19,975 nucleotides of DNA from Gordonia crocea (lineage in GTDB: Bacteria; Actinomycetota; Actinomycetes; Mycobacteriales; Mycobacteriaceae). The notes beneath the pieces are model-generated. The model saw nothing but the letters and a program-made list of their open reading frames with translations, was not told the origin of the DNA and searched no databases. Shown here piece after piece: positions 1-7,783 of this stretch. Position numbers and translations under genes: made by a program. Positions within the stretch are counted from its first letter, which is position 1. Each line of letters starts with the position of its first letter. The DNA is taken from NCBI RefSeq assembly GCF_009932435.1, contig NZ_BJOU01000014.1, forward strand, positions 1 through 19,975, given 5' to 3'.

Positions 1-1
1 T

Positions 2-160
2 CTGATCGGCGCCGCCCGCAGGTACTTTCGGCCACAGCGAATCGTGATCGGCCACGCCAACGATGATCCGGTCACGCGCGTGTACGACCATTTCACGACG
101 ATCATCCGGCAGCGCCGACTGCAGATGGTCACGCTCGACGACTACTTCGCTCCGCGCTGA
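2..160 (+). CDS. C-terminal fragment, probable polysaccharide deacetylase
   Basis: The reading frame is open from the window edge to a TGA at 158-160 and encodes the last 52 residues of a protein. The tail has an IVIGHAND stretch, then DPVTRVYDH, then QMVTLDDYF. This resembles the C-terminal end of actinobacterial polysaccharide deacetylase (NodB-like) proteins, where a GHAN-x-PAVT segment precedes a final VTLDDVF-like strand. The match is from memory of the family, and the catalytic Asp/His motifs lie outside the window. Its 3' end overlaps the convergent flippase gene by 32 bases, so both stop codons lie inside the other gene. A deacetylase next to a flippase would fit a cell-surface glycan locus. 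The frame is secure; the product name is tentative. Confidence 0.45.
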   Translation: MIGAARRYFRPQRIVIGHANDDPVTRVYDHFTTIIRQRRLQMVTLDDYFAPR

Positions 161-1391
161 TCACGGCGACCAGACAGAGGGCCGTCATCACGGTCGCCGC
201 GGTCGCCGCGATGGCGACCAGCGACGTCACCGAGTCGGCCCACCCGAGAATGGCCACGGCCTCGAGAGCGGTGCAGGCCCAGACCGCCAGCCCGATGGTC
301 GTCCGCCGGACTGCGATCACGGCCAGGAGGAGCAGCGCGAGCAGGGACAGCACCGCGCCGGTGGCGGCGAACAGCCACAGGATCCCGGTCAGCGGCCGGT
401 ACTCCTCGCCGACGATTCGGGGGACGAGGGGGGACAGCACCCAGGTCCCGACGACGGTGACGGCGCCGATGCCAGCCACCACGCCTAGTGCCATCCGCAG
501 CGAACGGGAGTCGCGTTCGGGCGCGGCGAGGCGCGGATAGACGACCGTGCCAATCGCCTGGGGCAACCAGAAGGCGGCCTTCGTCGCCACCGCGCCGAGG
601 GCGTAGACGCCAGCGTCGGTGGCCGAGAGCACCACGCGGGCCAGCAGCAGGTCCAGCGATACCGCCACCAGCAGCGCCAACTGGACCTGGGAGGCGGCCA
701 GCACGCTCCCTACCCCGGCACCGCTGCTGAAAGTGTTCCCCTGGTGGGCATCGGGGGGAACACTTCCCTTGGCGGTATCGGAGGGGGAGATTCTCAGCAG
801 ACTCCAGGCCACACCCGCCGCGGCGAGAGTCCCCAACGCCCCGGCCCAGAGTGCGCCGGTCGCCGCCGCCCCTAGTCCCAGCGCCACGATGATCGGTCCC
901 GACCGCAGTAGGCCGACCAGGCCCAACAACCATCCGAGGCGGTGGAACTGGCCGCGCCCTTGCAGGAAACCCTGGGCGGCGGCGGTCACCGTGATCAGCG
1001 GAGCCATCACCAGGCCAGCAGCCGCTGCGGACATCGGTATCCGGGTGAGCGGCACCAGCACGACGCCGGCCACCAGGGAAAACATCGCCACCAGGGCTGC
1101 CGCCCGCAGCCCCAAGGTGGTCAGCCCCGGCCGGCCCCGCACCACCTCGCGTGCGATCACCGCCTGCACCGCCATCGACGGCGCGGCCGCGATGACCATC
1201 GCCGCCATGACCACGCCGAAGACCCCATAGTCGACCGCGCCCAGGGCGCGACTGGCCGGCAGCGCCACCAGGTAGGCCGCGATATTGGCGACCATCGCCC
1301 CGACAGTCACCGCTCCAACTGAGCGCACGAGCCCGCCGCCGACAACCCTCACGGCATTAAGTCTGCCCGTTGTGCCCGGCCGCTTTGGCAT
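129..1391 (-). CDS. Wzx/MATE-type polysaccharide flippase, membrane protein
   Basis: A 420-residue, very hydrophobic protein with roughly 11-12 predicted membrane segments separated by short basic loops. This fits the length and pattern of the oligosaccharide flippase (Wzx/PST, MOP superfamily) group, which move lipid-linked glycans across the cytoplasmic membrane. The N-terminus (GGLVRSVGAVTVGAMVANIAAY) and the first hairpin (SRALGAVDYGVFGVVMA) look like the start of PST/MATE proteins. A longer upstream reading frame exists, but it runs antisense through the CitE-like gene. The ATG at 1389-1391 is the first start outside that gene, although no clear Shine-Dalgarno sequence precedes it, so a slightly internal GTG is possible. 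The gene is divergent from the CitE-like gene with only 30 bases between them and overlaps the deacetylase tail convergently. Substrate unknown. Confidence 0.72.
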   Translation of the reverse strand: MPKRPGTTGRLNAVRVVGGGLVRSVGAVTVGAMVANIAAYLVALPASRALGAVDYGVFGVVMAAMVIAAAPSMAVQAVIAREVVRGRPGLTTLGLRAAALVAMFSLVAGVVLVPLTRIPMSAAAAGLVMAPLITVTAAAQGFLQGRGQFHRLGWLLGLVGLLRSGPIIVALGLGAAATGALWAGALGTLAAAGVAWSLLRISPSDTAKGSVPPDAHQGNTFSSGAGVGSVLAASQVQLALLVAVSLDLLLARVVLSATDAGVYALGAVATKAAFWLPQAIGTVVYPRLAAPERDSRSLRMALGVVAGIGAVTVVGTWVLSPLVPRIVGEEYRPLTGILWLFAATGAVLSLLALLLLAVIAVRRTTIGLAVWACTALEAVAILGWADSVTSLVAIAATAATVMTALCLVAVISAERSSRRA

Positions 1392-1421
1392 CGCCGGGAG
1401 GGATAGGCGACGATAGAGGGC

Positions 1422-2342
1422 GTGTACGACCAAGAATTCGTGACCAACCCCGACGCCGAGGATGTTGGGTCGCGCATTGATCCGGTACTGGCGCGCAGCT
1501 GGCTGCTCGTCAATGGTGCCCAGTTTGAGCGGTTCGAACCGGCTTCGCGGTCGCGTGCCGACATCGTCATCATCGACATCGAAGACGCGGTAGCGCCGAA
1601 GGATAAGGTGGCCGCCCGCGACAATGCGGTGCGATGGATGACCGAGGGCCACGACGACTGGGTCCGCATTAACGGTTTTGGTACTCCCTGGTGGGCTGAC
1701 GACCTCGCGGCACTGTCGAAGACCTCGGTTGGCGGCGTCATGCTGGCCATGGTCGAGTCGATGGACCATGTGACCGAGACGGCGAACCGGCTGCCCAATG
1801 TGCCGATCGTCGCGCTGGTGGAGACCGCCCGCGGCCTGGAGCGGATCGGCGAGATCGCGTCGGCCAAGGGCACGTTCCGGCTGGCCTTCGGCATCGGCGA
1901 CTTCCGCCGCGACACCGGCTTCGGCGAGAACCCAATGACGCTCGCTTATGCGCGGTCGCGCTTCACCATCGCGGCGAAGGCCGCGCACCTGCCCAGTGCG
2001 ATCGACGGCCCCACAGTCGGTTCGAGCGCGCTGAAGCTCTCGGAAGCCACCTCGGTCAGCGTCGAGTTCGGCATGACCGGCAAGATCTGTCTGACCCCCG
2101 ACCAGTGTGCGCCGGTCAACGAGGGCCTCTCGCCCTCGCAGGACGACATCAAGTGGGCGCGCGAATTCTTCGCGGAGTTCGACGCCGACGGGGGCGAGAT
2201 CCGCAATGGTTCGGACCTGCCCCGGATCGCCCGGGCCACGAAGATCCTCGACCTGGCTCGGGCGTACGGGATCACCACCAGCACCTATGCCACCGACGAG
2301 GCCGGGCATTCCACCGCACCTTCGGATACGTACCACTATTGA
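1422..2342 (+). CDS. CitE-like HpcH/HpaI aldolase / citrate lyase beta family protein
   Basis: A 306-residue TIM-barrel lyase of the HpcH/HpaI-CitE family. These enzymes cleave or form C-C bonds, or hydrolyse thioesters, in 3-hydroxyacyl-CoA or 2-oxo-acid substrates using Mg2+. Family landmarks are in order: SWLLVNG at 26-32, the acidic DIEDAV at 52-57, VRING with Arg82, ALVETARGL with the metal-binding Glu134, GIGDF with the second metal ligand Asp160, AIDGP at 193-197 and GMTGKICLTPDQ at 217-228. All expected catalytic residues seem present, so it should be active. Start is GTG at 1422, with a weak purine run just upstream. Its TGA overlaps the TTG start of the next gene, which suggests translational coupling. 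The other citrate lyase subunits (CitD, CitF) are absent, so it is a stand-alone CitE-like enzyme. Its role in this envelope locus is unclear. Confidence 0.85.
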   Translation: MYDQEFVTNPDAEDVGSRIDPVLARSWLLVNGAQFERFEPASRSRADIVIIDIEDAVAPKDKVAARDNAVRWMTEGHDDWVRINGFGTPWWADDLAALSKTSVGGVMLAMVESMDHVTETANRLPNVPIVALVETARGLERIGEIASAKGTFRLAFGIGDFRRDTGFGENPMTLAYARSRFTIAAKAAHLPSAIDGPTVGSSALKLSEATSVSVEFGMTGKICLTPDQCAPVNEGLSPSQDDIKWAREFFAEFDADGGEIRNGSDLPRIARATKILDLARAYGITTSTYATDEAGHSTAPSDTYHY

Positions 2343-4075
2343 GTCGACGCGGGTCGGGTGCACTGCTCGCGGTCAGCGCGGGCAGCAGCGCACTCGTCCT
2401 CGGCGCGGGGATGCGCGGCGGTTCGCTGCTCATGCGCGATGCGGTGTCGACGCCGCGGTCCTACCTGACTGACGCCGCACTAGGCCTGGGCGAGAGCCCC
2501 GCGCGGGCGGTGCCCCAGGACGCGCTGTTGGCGATGGTCGGCGCCGTCCTTCCGGGGACGGGCGTCGTCATCGCCCTGACCTGGATCGCGTTGATGCTCA
2601 GCGGAATCGGCGCCGGGATCCTTGCCGGACGAGTCGTGTCCGACGCTGGCTGGGCGCCTCGGTGCGCTGCGGCGCTTGTCGCGGTGTGGAATCCGTGGGT
2701 CGTCGAGAGAATGATGCAGGGCCACTGGAGCTTGTTCGCCGGGTACGCCGCCATCCCGTGGATTCTTGTTGCCGCCGAACGTATTTGGCGTTCGGAGGCA
2801 GCGGGCTGGCCGCTGTTGTGGGCTGCGGTTCTCGGTGCGGGGCTCACCCCGACCGGTTCCGTGCTGGCCGCAGCCGCGGTGCTGGCGGCGGTGATCCTCC
2901 CGGCCCCGACCAACCCGCGACGACTCTTCGCGGCATTGGCCGCCGTGGTGATCGGCGCTGCACCGTGGCTCGTTGCGACCGCGCTGGGATCCGCGTCGAC
3001 GGTCGGGGATCCGGCCGGGGCGCAAGTGTTCTCGTTGCGGGCCGAGCCGGGCCTGGGGCGCGTGCTGACTGCATTCGGCATGGCCGGAATCTGGAATGCC
3101 GACGCCGTGCCCGCGAGCCGCACCACGTGGTGGGCCGCGGTCGCGACGGTCCTGTTCCTCGCCGTGGTGGCGGCCGGGTGGTGGCACCTGCGCCGTCGGG
3201 AGGGTCGAGAATCCCGGGGGCTGGCGATCATCGCCGCGGCGTTGGCACTCACCACCGTCGCCTTCGTCGTCCTCGCGTCGACGAGTTGGGGAGTCTCGAC
3301 GATGGGGTGGGCGGTCGAGCACATCGCCGGGGCCGGGCTGTTCCGGGACACCCAGAAGTTCCTTGCGTTGTGCCTGCCCGCCGTCGCCATCGGGGTGGCG
3401 GGGGCGGTTGCGGGTCTGGGCCGGTTCGTCCCGGCCGGGTTCGCGCTCACCGGTGTGGCGGTGCTCATCGTCGCACCGCTTCCCGATGGTGCGGCGCGCC
3501 TCCATCCGGTGGACCTGCCCGCCGACTGGCAGACGGTGGCCCAGATGATCCCGAAAGATCAAGGGGCGGTGGCACTCTGGCCCACCGGAATGATCCGGGA
3601 CTACTCGTTCACCTCGACGCCCAGCCTCGACCCGGCGCGGCGACTGCTACGCGCACCGGTCCTCGAATCCGGTGCCCTCGACATCGACGGCACGACCGTC
3701 GACGCCAACCCGACGCGCCGCGCGGCCGCGTTGGAGCGCGCGCTGACCGAGGGGGCCGGGCCGTCGGTGTTGGCGTCTCACGGGGTTGGCTGGGTGCTCG
3801 TCGAAGAACCGGAGCGCACGGGCACTCCATCTGGGCTGTCCACGGCGACACCGGTTTTCGACGGCGACTATCTGCGGCTGTACCGGATCGAGAACCCGGC
3901 GGTCATTCCCGGGGCGTCGGCGTTATCCCGCGCGGTGGTCATCGGGGCCCACCTGGTGTGGCTGCTCGGGTTGTTTTCCGCGCTGGTACTGGTGGCGGGC
4001 CGGATCGGTCAGCGCGGCGCCAGGACCTGCTCGAAGACCGCGGTGAATCCGTCGGCGGTGGCCGACCAGGAGTAG
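2339..4075 (+). CDS. Large polytopic membrane protein, Rv0226c-like
   Basis: A 578-residue protein with about ten hydrophobic segments in the first ~400 residues, followed by a ~150-residue soluble, probably extracytoplasmic domain (containing DLPADWQTV and ALWPTGMIRDYSF) and a final membrane anchor near the C-terminus. The shape resembles GT-C-type membrane glycosyltransferases or their relatives, but I see no certain catalytic DxD/ExD motif. Length and position next to the GT4 glycosyltransferase and methyltransferase match M. tuberculosis Rv0226c (about 576 aa). The chosen start is TTG 2339-2341, overlapping the upstream stop as TTGA. The frame is open further upstream, but that part lies inside the CitE-like gene. 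A shorter start at ATG 2411 is possible. The 3' end overlaps the convergent glycosyltransferase by 67 bases. A job in cell-envelope assembly is inferred. Confidence 0.75.
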   Translation: MSRRGSGALLAVSAGSSALVLGAGMRGGSLLMRDAVSTPRSYLTDAALGLGESPARAVPQDALLAMVGAVLPGTGVVIALTWIALMLSGIGAGILAGRVVSDAGWAPRCAAALVAVWNPWVVERMMQGHWSLFAGYAAIPWILVAAERIWRSEAAGWPLLWAAVLGAGLTPTGSVLAAAAVLAAVILPAPTNPRRLFAALAAVVIGAAPWLVATALGSASTVGDPAGAQVFSLRAEPGLGRVLTAFGMAGIWNADAVPASRTTWWAAVATVLFLAVVAAGWWHLRRREGRESRGLAIIAAALALTTVAFVVLASTSWGVSTMGWAVEHIAGAGLFRDTQKFLALCLPAVAIGVAGAVAGLGRFVPAGFALTGVAVLIVAPLPDGAARLHPVDLPADWQTVAQMIPKDQGAVALWPTGMIRDYSFTSTPSLDPARRLLRAPVLESGALDIDGTTVDANPTRRAAALERALTEGAGPSVLASHGVGWVLVEEPERTGTPSGLSTATPVFDGDYLRLYRIENPAVIPGASALSRAVVIGAHLVWLLGLFSALVLVAGRIGQRGARTCSKTAVNPSAVADQE

Positions 4076-5142
4076 CCGGCGGCGGCCTCGCGGGCCGCCG
4101 TACCCAGGCTACGGGCCTCGTCGGGGTTCTCCAGCAGTTCGCGGGTGGCGGCAGCGAGCTCAGCCGGGCCGTCGACGAGCAGCCCAGTCACCCCGTCCTC
4201 GATCGAATCGGTCAACCCGGCCGAGCAGCGGTACCCGATTGTTGGCACGCCGTGCTGTGCTGCCTCGATCACCGCGATGCCCCACCCCTCCTTGCGTGAC
4301 GGCATGAGGTGCACGTGCGCGCTGGCGAGCAGCTCGTGTTTGCGTGCCTCGGATACGTGGCCGTGGAAGTGGACGCGGTCGGCGATGTCCAGCGCCTCGG
4401 CATGGGCGCGCAGCCGGTCGCCCCACCAGCCGCCGCCGACGACGTCGAGGGTCAGGTCGGGGATATCGGTGCGCAGGGCGGCGACGACTCCGAGGGCATG
4501 CTCGACCTGCTTGTGCGGCACCAGGCGGGACAGGGCAACGATCCGGTACTCGTCCGCGGCCACATCGACCGCGTGCGGCGGGTCGATCCCGGCGCGCACC
4601 ACCGAGATCCGCGTCGGGTCGACGCCGAGGCCGACGAGCTCGTCTCGTGACGGTGCCGAGACGGTGACATAGCGTCGGTGGCGATGCGCCCACGGCGACA
4701 GTCGCGACTCGATCCACCAGCCGATTCGCGACAGCACCGGACCCGCGACCGGCCACTGCTCGCGGTGACAGTGGTGCACCAGCACGACGACGCGCCGGGT
4801 CAGCAGCGACGCGAAGAACGGCACCCCGTTCTGGGTGTCGACCACCACGTCGGGAAAGATGCCGCGTAGCGGTCCGATGCCCAGCCGTGCGCCGGCCAGG
4901 ATGAGCAGCGCGCGCGGATACACCGACAGCCGTCCGCCGCGGCGGATGATCCGCACGCCGTCGACGACGGTCTCAGCGTCGCAGCCGGGGAATGCCGCCG
5001 TCAGCAAGGTCACTCGGGCGCCGCGCCTCGCCAGTTCGGCGCCGACCCGTTGGATGTAGCGCTCACTGCCGCCGCCTTGGGGGTGTTCAAGATCGCGCCA
5101 GCACAGCAGGGTGATGACGGGGGCGGACGCGGGGGCGGACAT
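4009..5142 (-). CDS. GT4-family glycosyltransferase, Rv0225-like
   Basis: A 377-residue GT-B-fold retaining glycosyltransferase (GT4) that would transfer a sugar from a nucleotide-sugar to an envelope acceptor at the cytoplasmic face. The N-terminal acceptor domain has the glycine-rich HPQGGGSERY at 20-29. The donor half opens with IVALSRLVPHKQ at 201-212, where Arg206 and Lys211 are the usual phosphate contacts. The EGWGIAVIE segment gives the E-x7-E signature at Glu285 and Glu293, followed by GVPTIGY and EDGVTGLLV. The frame extends 20 codons upstream, but ATG 5140-5142 is preferred: it lies a few bases after a TATCCT -10 box and leaves room for the divergent promoter of the methyltransferase. 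It is convergent and overlapping with the membrane protein. Order and size match Rv0225. Confidence 0.85.
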   Translation of the reverse strand: MSAPASAPVITLLCWRDLEHPQGGGSERYIQRVGAELARRGARVTLLTAAFPGCDAETVVDGVRIIRRGGRLSVYPRALLILAGARLGIGPLRGIFPDVVVDTQNGVPFFASLLTRRVVVLVHHCHREQWPVAGPVLSRIGWWIESRLSPWAHRHRRYVTVSAPSRDELVGLGVDPTRISVVRAGIDPPHAVDVAADEYRIVALSRLVPHKQVEHALGVVAALRTDIPDLTLDVVGGGWWGDRLRAHAEALDIADRVHFHGHVSEARKHELLASAHVHLMPSRKEGWGIAVIEAAQHGVPTIGYRCSAGLTDSIEDGVTGLLVDGPAELAAATRELLENPDEARSLGTAAREAAAGYSWSATADGFTAVFEQVLAPR

Positions 5143-5188
5143 AACTCCGACCAGGATACGCACCCGGGTGGCGACTACTGTTCCTGCT
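5143..5188. promoter_or_regulatory. Compact divergent promoter between glycosyltransferase and methyltransferase
   Basis: Only 46 bases separate the two starts. On the plus strand TACTGT (5176-5181) fits the actinobacterial TANNNT -10 and lies 7 bases before GTG 5189, so the transcript would start at or next to the start codon (leaderless). On the minus strand the complement of 5153-5158 reads TATCCT, ten bases before the ATG of the glycosyltransferase, giving a leader of only a few bases. No -35 consensus is clear. The two -10 boxes are about 18 bases apart, so polymerases could compete. Confidence 0.55.
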
Positions 5189-5929
5189 GTGTTCGACCGC
5201 ATGAAACGCCAAGCGACGTGGCGCCGGGCCTGGGGCCTGCTCCGCGACTTCCGCTACGAGCAGTCTGATCCGGCGCGCTTCTACGGCGCATTGGCCGTCG
5301 ATACCGCGGAGATGGTCGATGCGCTGGCAGGCACGGGAGGGGCGGTGGTGCTCGACGTCGGGGGTGGGCCGGGCTACTTCGCCGATGCCTTTGCCCGACG
5401 CGGGGTCCGCTATCTGGCCGTCGACCCCGATGCCGGCGAACTGCGCGCCGCTGGGCTGGCCCACCGCACGACGGTGCGCGCGGCAGGGGAGGCGCTGCCG
5501 TTCGCCGACGGCTCGGTGGACGTGTGCTTGTCGTCGAACGTGGTGGAGCACACGCCGCGGCCGTGGGAGATGGCTGACGAGATGATCCGGGTGACCCGCC
5601 CCGGTGGGGTGATCATCATCAGCTACACGCTGTGGTGGGGGCCATTCGGCGGGCATGAGATGGGGCTGACCCACTATCTGGGCGGTCACCGCGCCGCGGC
5701 CCGCTACACCCGGCGCCACGGGCACCCGCCGAAGAATTTCTACGGCGAGTCGCTGTTCAAAGTCACTGCGGCACAGGGGCTGGCGTGGGCAAGAAGTGCG
5801 CGCGGCGCCTCGTTACTCGGCGCCTTCCCTCGGTACTTACCCCGGTGGATGTGGTGGGTTCTCAAGGTTCCGGGCGTGCGCGAGGTCGCCGCCACGAATC
5901 TGGTACTGGTGCTGCGTCGGGACGGGTGA
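5189..5929 (+). CDS. Class I SAM-dependent methyltransferase, Rv0224c-like
   Basis: A 246-residue Rossmann-fold methyltransferase (Methyltransf_11 type). SAM-binding motif I is VLDVGGGPGYF at residues 54-64. The acidic end of strand 2 is VDPD at 78-81. EALPFADGSVDVCLSSNVVEH at 101-121 is the post-I region and motif II. Arg-Pro-Gly-Gly before strand 5 is at 137-140. The C-terminal half has GPFGGHEMGLTHYLGG (151-166) and a Trp-rich amphipathic end (FPRYLPRWMWW), possibly membrane-associating. The protein strongly recalls M. tuberculosis Rv0224c, including the RDPARFY-like N-terminus (here SDPARFY). GTG 5189 is chosen because a -10 box sits 7 bases upstream and the N-terminus then matches the family; the frame is open further upstream but overlaps the divergent gene. 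It may methylate an envelope glycan or lipid made by its neighbours (inference). Confidence 0.87.
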   Translation: MFDRMKRQATWRRAWGLLRDFRYEQSDPARFYGALAVDTAEMVDALAGTGGAVVLDVGGGPGYFADAFARRGVRYLAVDPDAGELRAAGLAHRTTVRAAGEALPFADGSVDVCLSSNVVEHTPRPWEMADEMIRVTRPGGVIIISYTLWWGPFGGHEMGLTHYLGGHRAAARYTRRHGHPPKNFYGESLFKVTAAQGLAWARSARGASLLGAFPRYLPRWMWWVLKVPGVREVAATNLVLVLRRDG

Positions 5930-5986
5930 TGCGGCACCCGGCCGGTTTGTGTCAGCGGTTTGCCCGTCACACGGCGAGTCACTGGC

Positions 5987-6016
5987 TAGTGTGGTGCCAG
6001 TCATAGCGGTCCGCTA
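5987..6016 (+). promoter_or_regulatory. Promoter and palindromic operator upstream of the acyl-CoA synthetase
   Basis: TAGTGT at 5987-5992 fits a TANNNT -10 box, placing transcription start near 5999. Directly downstream, 6004-6016 is a perfect palindrome, TAGCGG-T-CCGCTA (6-base half-sites around one base). Its position over the early transcribed region is typical of a repressor site. A TetR-family fatty-acid regulator would be the usual candidate for an acyl-CoA synthetase gene, but no regulator gene is in the window. The operator role is inferred from symmetry and position only. Confidence 0.5.
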
Positions 6017-6086
6017 ACCTGATCGTCGGACAACGCCCGTAGTCAGAAACCCGTTAGGGCTGGTGGGCACGAGGGGAAAGGTGCAC

Positions 6087-7712
6087 ATGGCACTGCGCAA
6101 CGTTATCGAGCAGATCTCGGACACTATCGGCGCCATCAAGGTGCTCCAGAATTCCGGAGCGATCAATCTCAAGCAGCCCAGGAAGGCGGCCGAGGCGGCC
6201 AAGCTGGCCAAACTGGTGGGGCCGGTCGCCACGGTGGTCGGACATGTTGCGAGCGAGTATCCAGGCCAACCGGCGGTGGTCGATGAAGCAGGCACCCTGA
6301 CGTACGCAGAGTTGGATGCGCGGGCCAACGCCGTCGCCAACCAATTGCATGCCGATGGTCTGCGCCAAGGCGATGTGGTGGGCGTGATTGCCCGCGACCA
6401 CCGCGGCCTGTTGACGATGATCGCCGCAACCGGCCGAGCCGGGATCCGGCTGGCCATGATGAACACCGGCTTCGGCAAGCCGCAGTTCAACGAGGTGGCT
6501 GAGCGTGAGGGCATCAAAGCCATGTTCTACGACGAGGAGTTCAGCGACCTCGTTGCCGACTTCCCGGCCGACAAGCGAACCCTTACCTGGGTCGATACCA
6601 AGGCGCCCAAAGGAATTCGCGTCCTGGAGGACATCGCTGCCACCGGCAACACCGCGAAGCCGCCGGTTCCCTCGGAGTTCGCCGGATTCGTCATCCTGAC
6701 CAGCGGAACGACCGGGCTGCCCAAGGGGGCCCAGCGCGCGAAGCTCTCACCGTTCGCCAGTGCGCTCATCCTCGACCGGATCCCGCTGCCGCAGCGCAAG
6801 GCTGCGGTGATCGTGTCACCCATCTTCCACTCCACCGGGTGGGCGATGTGGGGGGTGTCCACGGCACTGGGCAACACCGCCGTGCTCATGCGCCGCTTCG
6901 ATCCGGAGAAGACGCTGCAGGCCATTGCCGAGCACAAGGCCGAGGTGCTCGTCGCGGTCCCGACCATGCTGTACCGGATCCTCGCGTTGGGTGACGAGGT
7001 CATCGCCAAGTACGACACCTCGTCGCTCAAGACCGTCGTGGTCGCCGGGTCGGCGTTGCCGCCTGCCCTGTGTGAGCGGTGGCAGGACACCTTCGGCGAC
7101 ACGCTGTACAACCTGTACGGCTCGACTGAGGTCGCGGTCGCGGCCGTCGCCCAGCCGAAAGACCTGCGTCTGGCGCCCGGGTCTATCGGGAAACCGCCCA
7201 TCTCAAGCTATCTGCGGCTTTACGACGACAACGACAAACAGGTCACCGCGCGCAACGTGCCCGGCCGGCTGTTCGTGCGCAACGGTGCGCCGTTCGAGGG
7301 GTACACCGACGGTCGCAGCAAGCAGGTCATCGACGGTTACATGTCGACCGGCGACATGGCGCTGCGCGACGAACACGGCCTGTGGCACATCGCCGGGCGT
7401 GACGACGACATGATCGTTTCCGGTGGGGAGAACCTCTACCCGCAAGAGGTGGAGAACCTGCTGGCGGCGCATCCCGATGTTGCCGATGTCGCCGTGATCG
7501 GGGTGGACGACGAGGAGTTCGGCAAGCGGCTGCGGGCCTTCATCGTCGCGGCCGAGGGTAAGCAGCCCACCGAGGACGAGATCCGCGCCTACGTCAAGGC
7601 AAATCTGGCGCGCTACAAGGTGCCGCGTGATGTCGTTATTGTCGACGATCTCCCGCGTAACCCGACCGGCAAACTCGTGCGCCGGGAATTGCCAACTGGG
7701 CCGCTGACCTAG
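6087..7712 (+). CDS. FadD-type fatty acyl-CoA synthetase (AMP-forming)
   Basis: A 541-residue member of the ANL adenylating superfamily, activating a carboxylic (probably fatty) acid through acyl-AMP to acyl-CoA. The P-loop LTSGTTGLPKG is at 204-214, followed by FHSTGW at 247-252 and YGSTE at 344-348. The adenosine-binding STGD is at 420-423 and the hinge region GRDDDMIVSGGENLYP at 437-452. The catalytic Lys529 lies in NPTGK (525-529). All key residues are present. About 55 residues precede the AMP-binding core, similar to mycobacterial FadD2/FadD12-like enzymes, so the paralogue is not assigned. ATG 6087 is chosen over GTG 6063 because GAGGGGAAAGG lies 7-17 bases ahead of it. Transcribed alone from the upstream promoter and closed by the 7734-7757 terminator. 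A truncated, damaged copy is at 18514-19975. Confidence 0.9.
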   Translation: MALRNVIEQISDTIGAIKVLQNSGAINLKQPRKAAEAAKLAKLVGPVATVVGHVASEYPGQPAVVDEAGTLTYAELDARANAVANQLHADGLRQGDVVGVIARDHRGLLTMIAATGRAGIRLAMMNTGFGKPQFNEVAEREGIKAMFYDEEFSDLVADFPADKRTLTWVDTKAPKGIRVLEDIAATGNTAKPPVPSEFAGFVILTSGTTGLPKGAQRAKLSPFASALILDRIPLPQRKAAVIVSPIFHSTGWAMWGVSTALGNTAVLMRRFDPEKTLQAIAEHKAEVLVAVPTMLYRILALGDEVIAKYDTSSLKTVVVAGSALPPALCERWQDTFGDTLYNLYGSTEVAVAAVAQPKDLRLAPGSIGKPPISSYLRLYDDNDKQVTARNVPGRLFVRNGAPFEGYTDGRSKQVIDGYMSTGDMALRDEHGLWHIAGRDDDMIVSGGENLYPQEVENLLAAHPDVADVAVIGVDDEEFGKRLRAFIVAAEGKQPTEDEIRAYVKANLARYKVPRDVVIVDDLPRNPTGKLVRRELPTGPLT

Positions 7713-7729
7713 CCGACCTGCCCCAGCGC

Positions 7730-7765
7730 AAGAGCCCGACTGCTGCAGCAGTCGGGCCCTTTTGC
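7730..7765. terminator. Strong intrinsic terminator after the acyl-CoA synthetase
   Basis: A perfect 24-base palindrome (7734-7757, stem GCCCGACTGCTG) is followed by CCTTTT on the plus strand and flanked by matching gcaa/ttgc bases. It lies 21 bases after the fadD stop and 26 bases before the stop of the convergent 51-aa gene, so it can serve both. The mirrored copy at 18462-18498 has one mismatch in the stem. Confidence 0.85.
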
Positions 7766-7783
7766 GTCGCGGATCGCGGGTGC

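Noticed and set aside
129..2363. 744-residue minus-strand open frame covering the flippase and the CitE-like region
   Set aside because: Only the part below 1391 is hydrophobic flippase. The rest is antisense to a well-supported CitE-like gene with all catalytic motifs.
2662..4299. Long Arg/Gly-rich plus-strand frame over the membrane-protein gene
   Set aside because: Typical out-of-frame shadow of a high-GC gene, with no domain and no plausible start signal.
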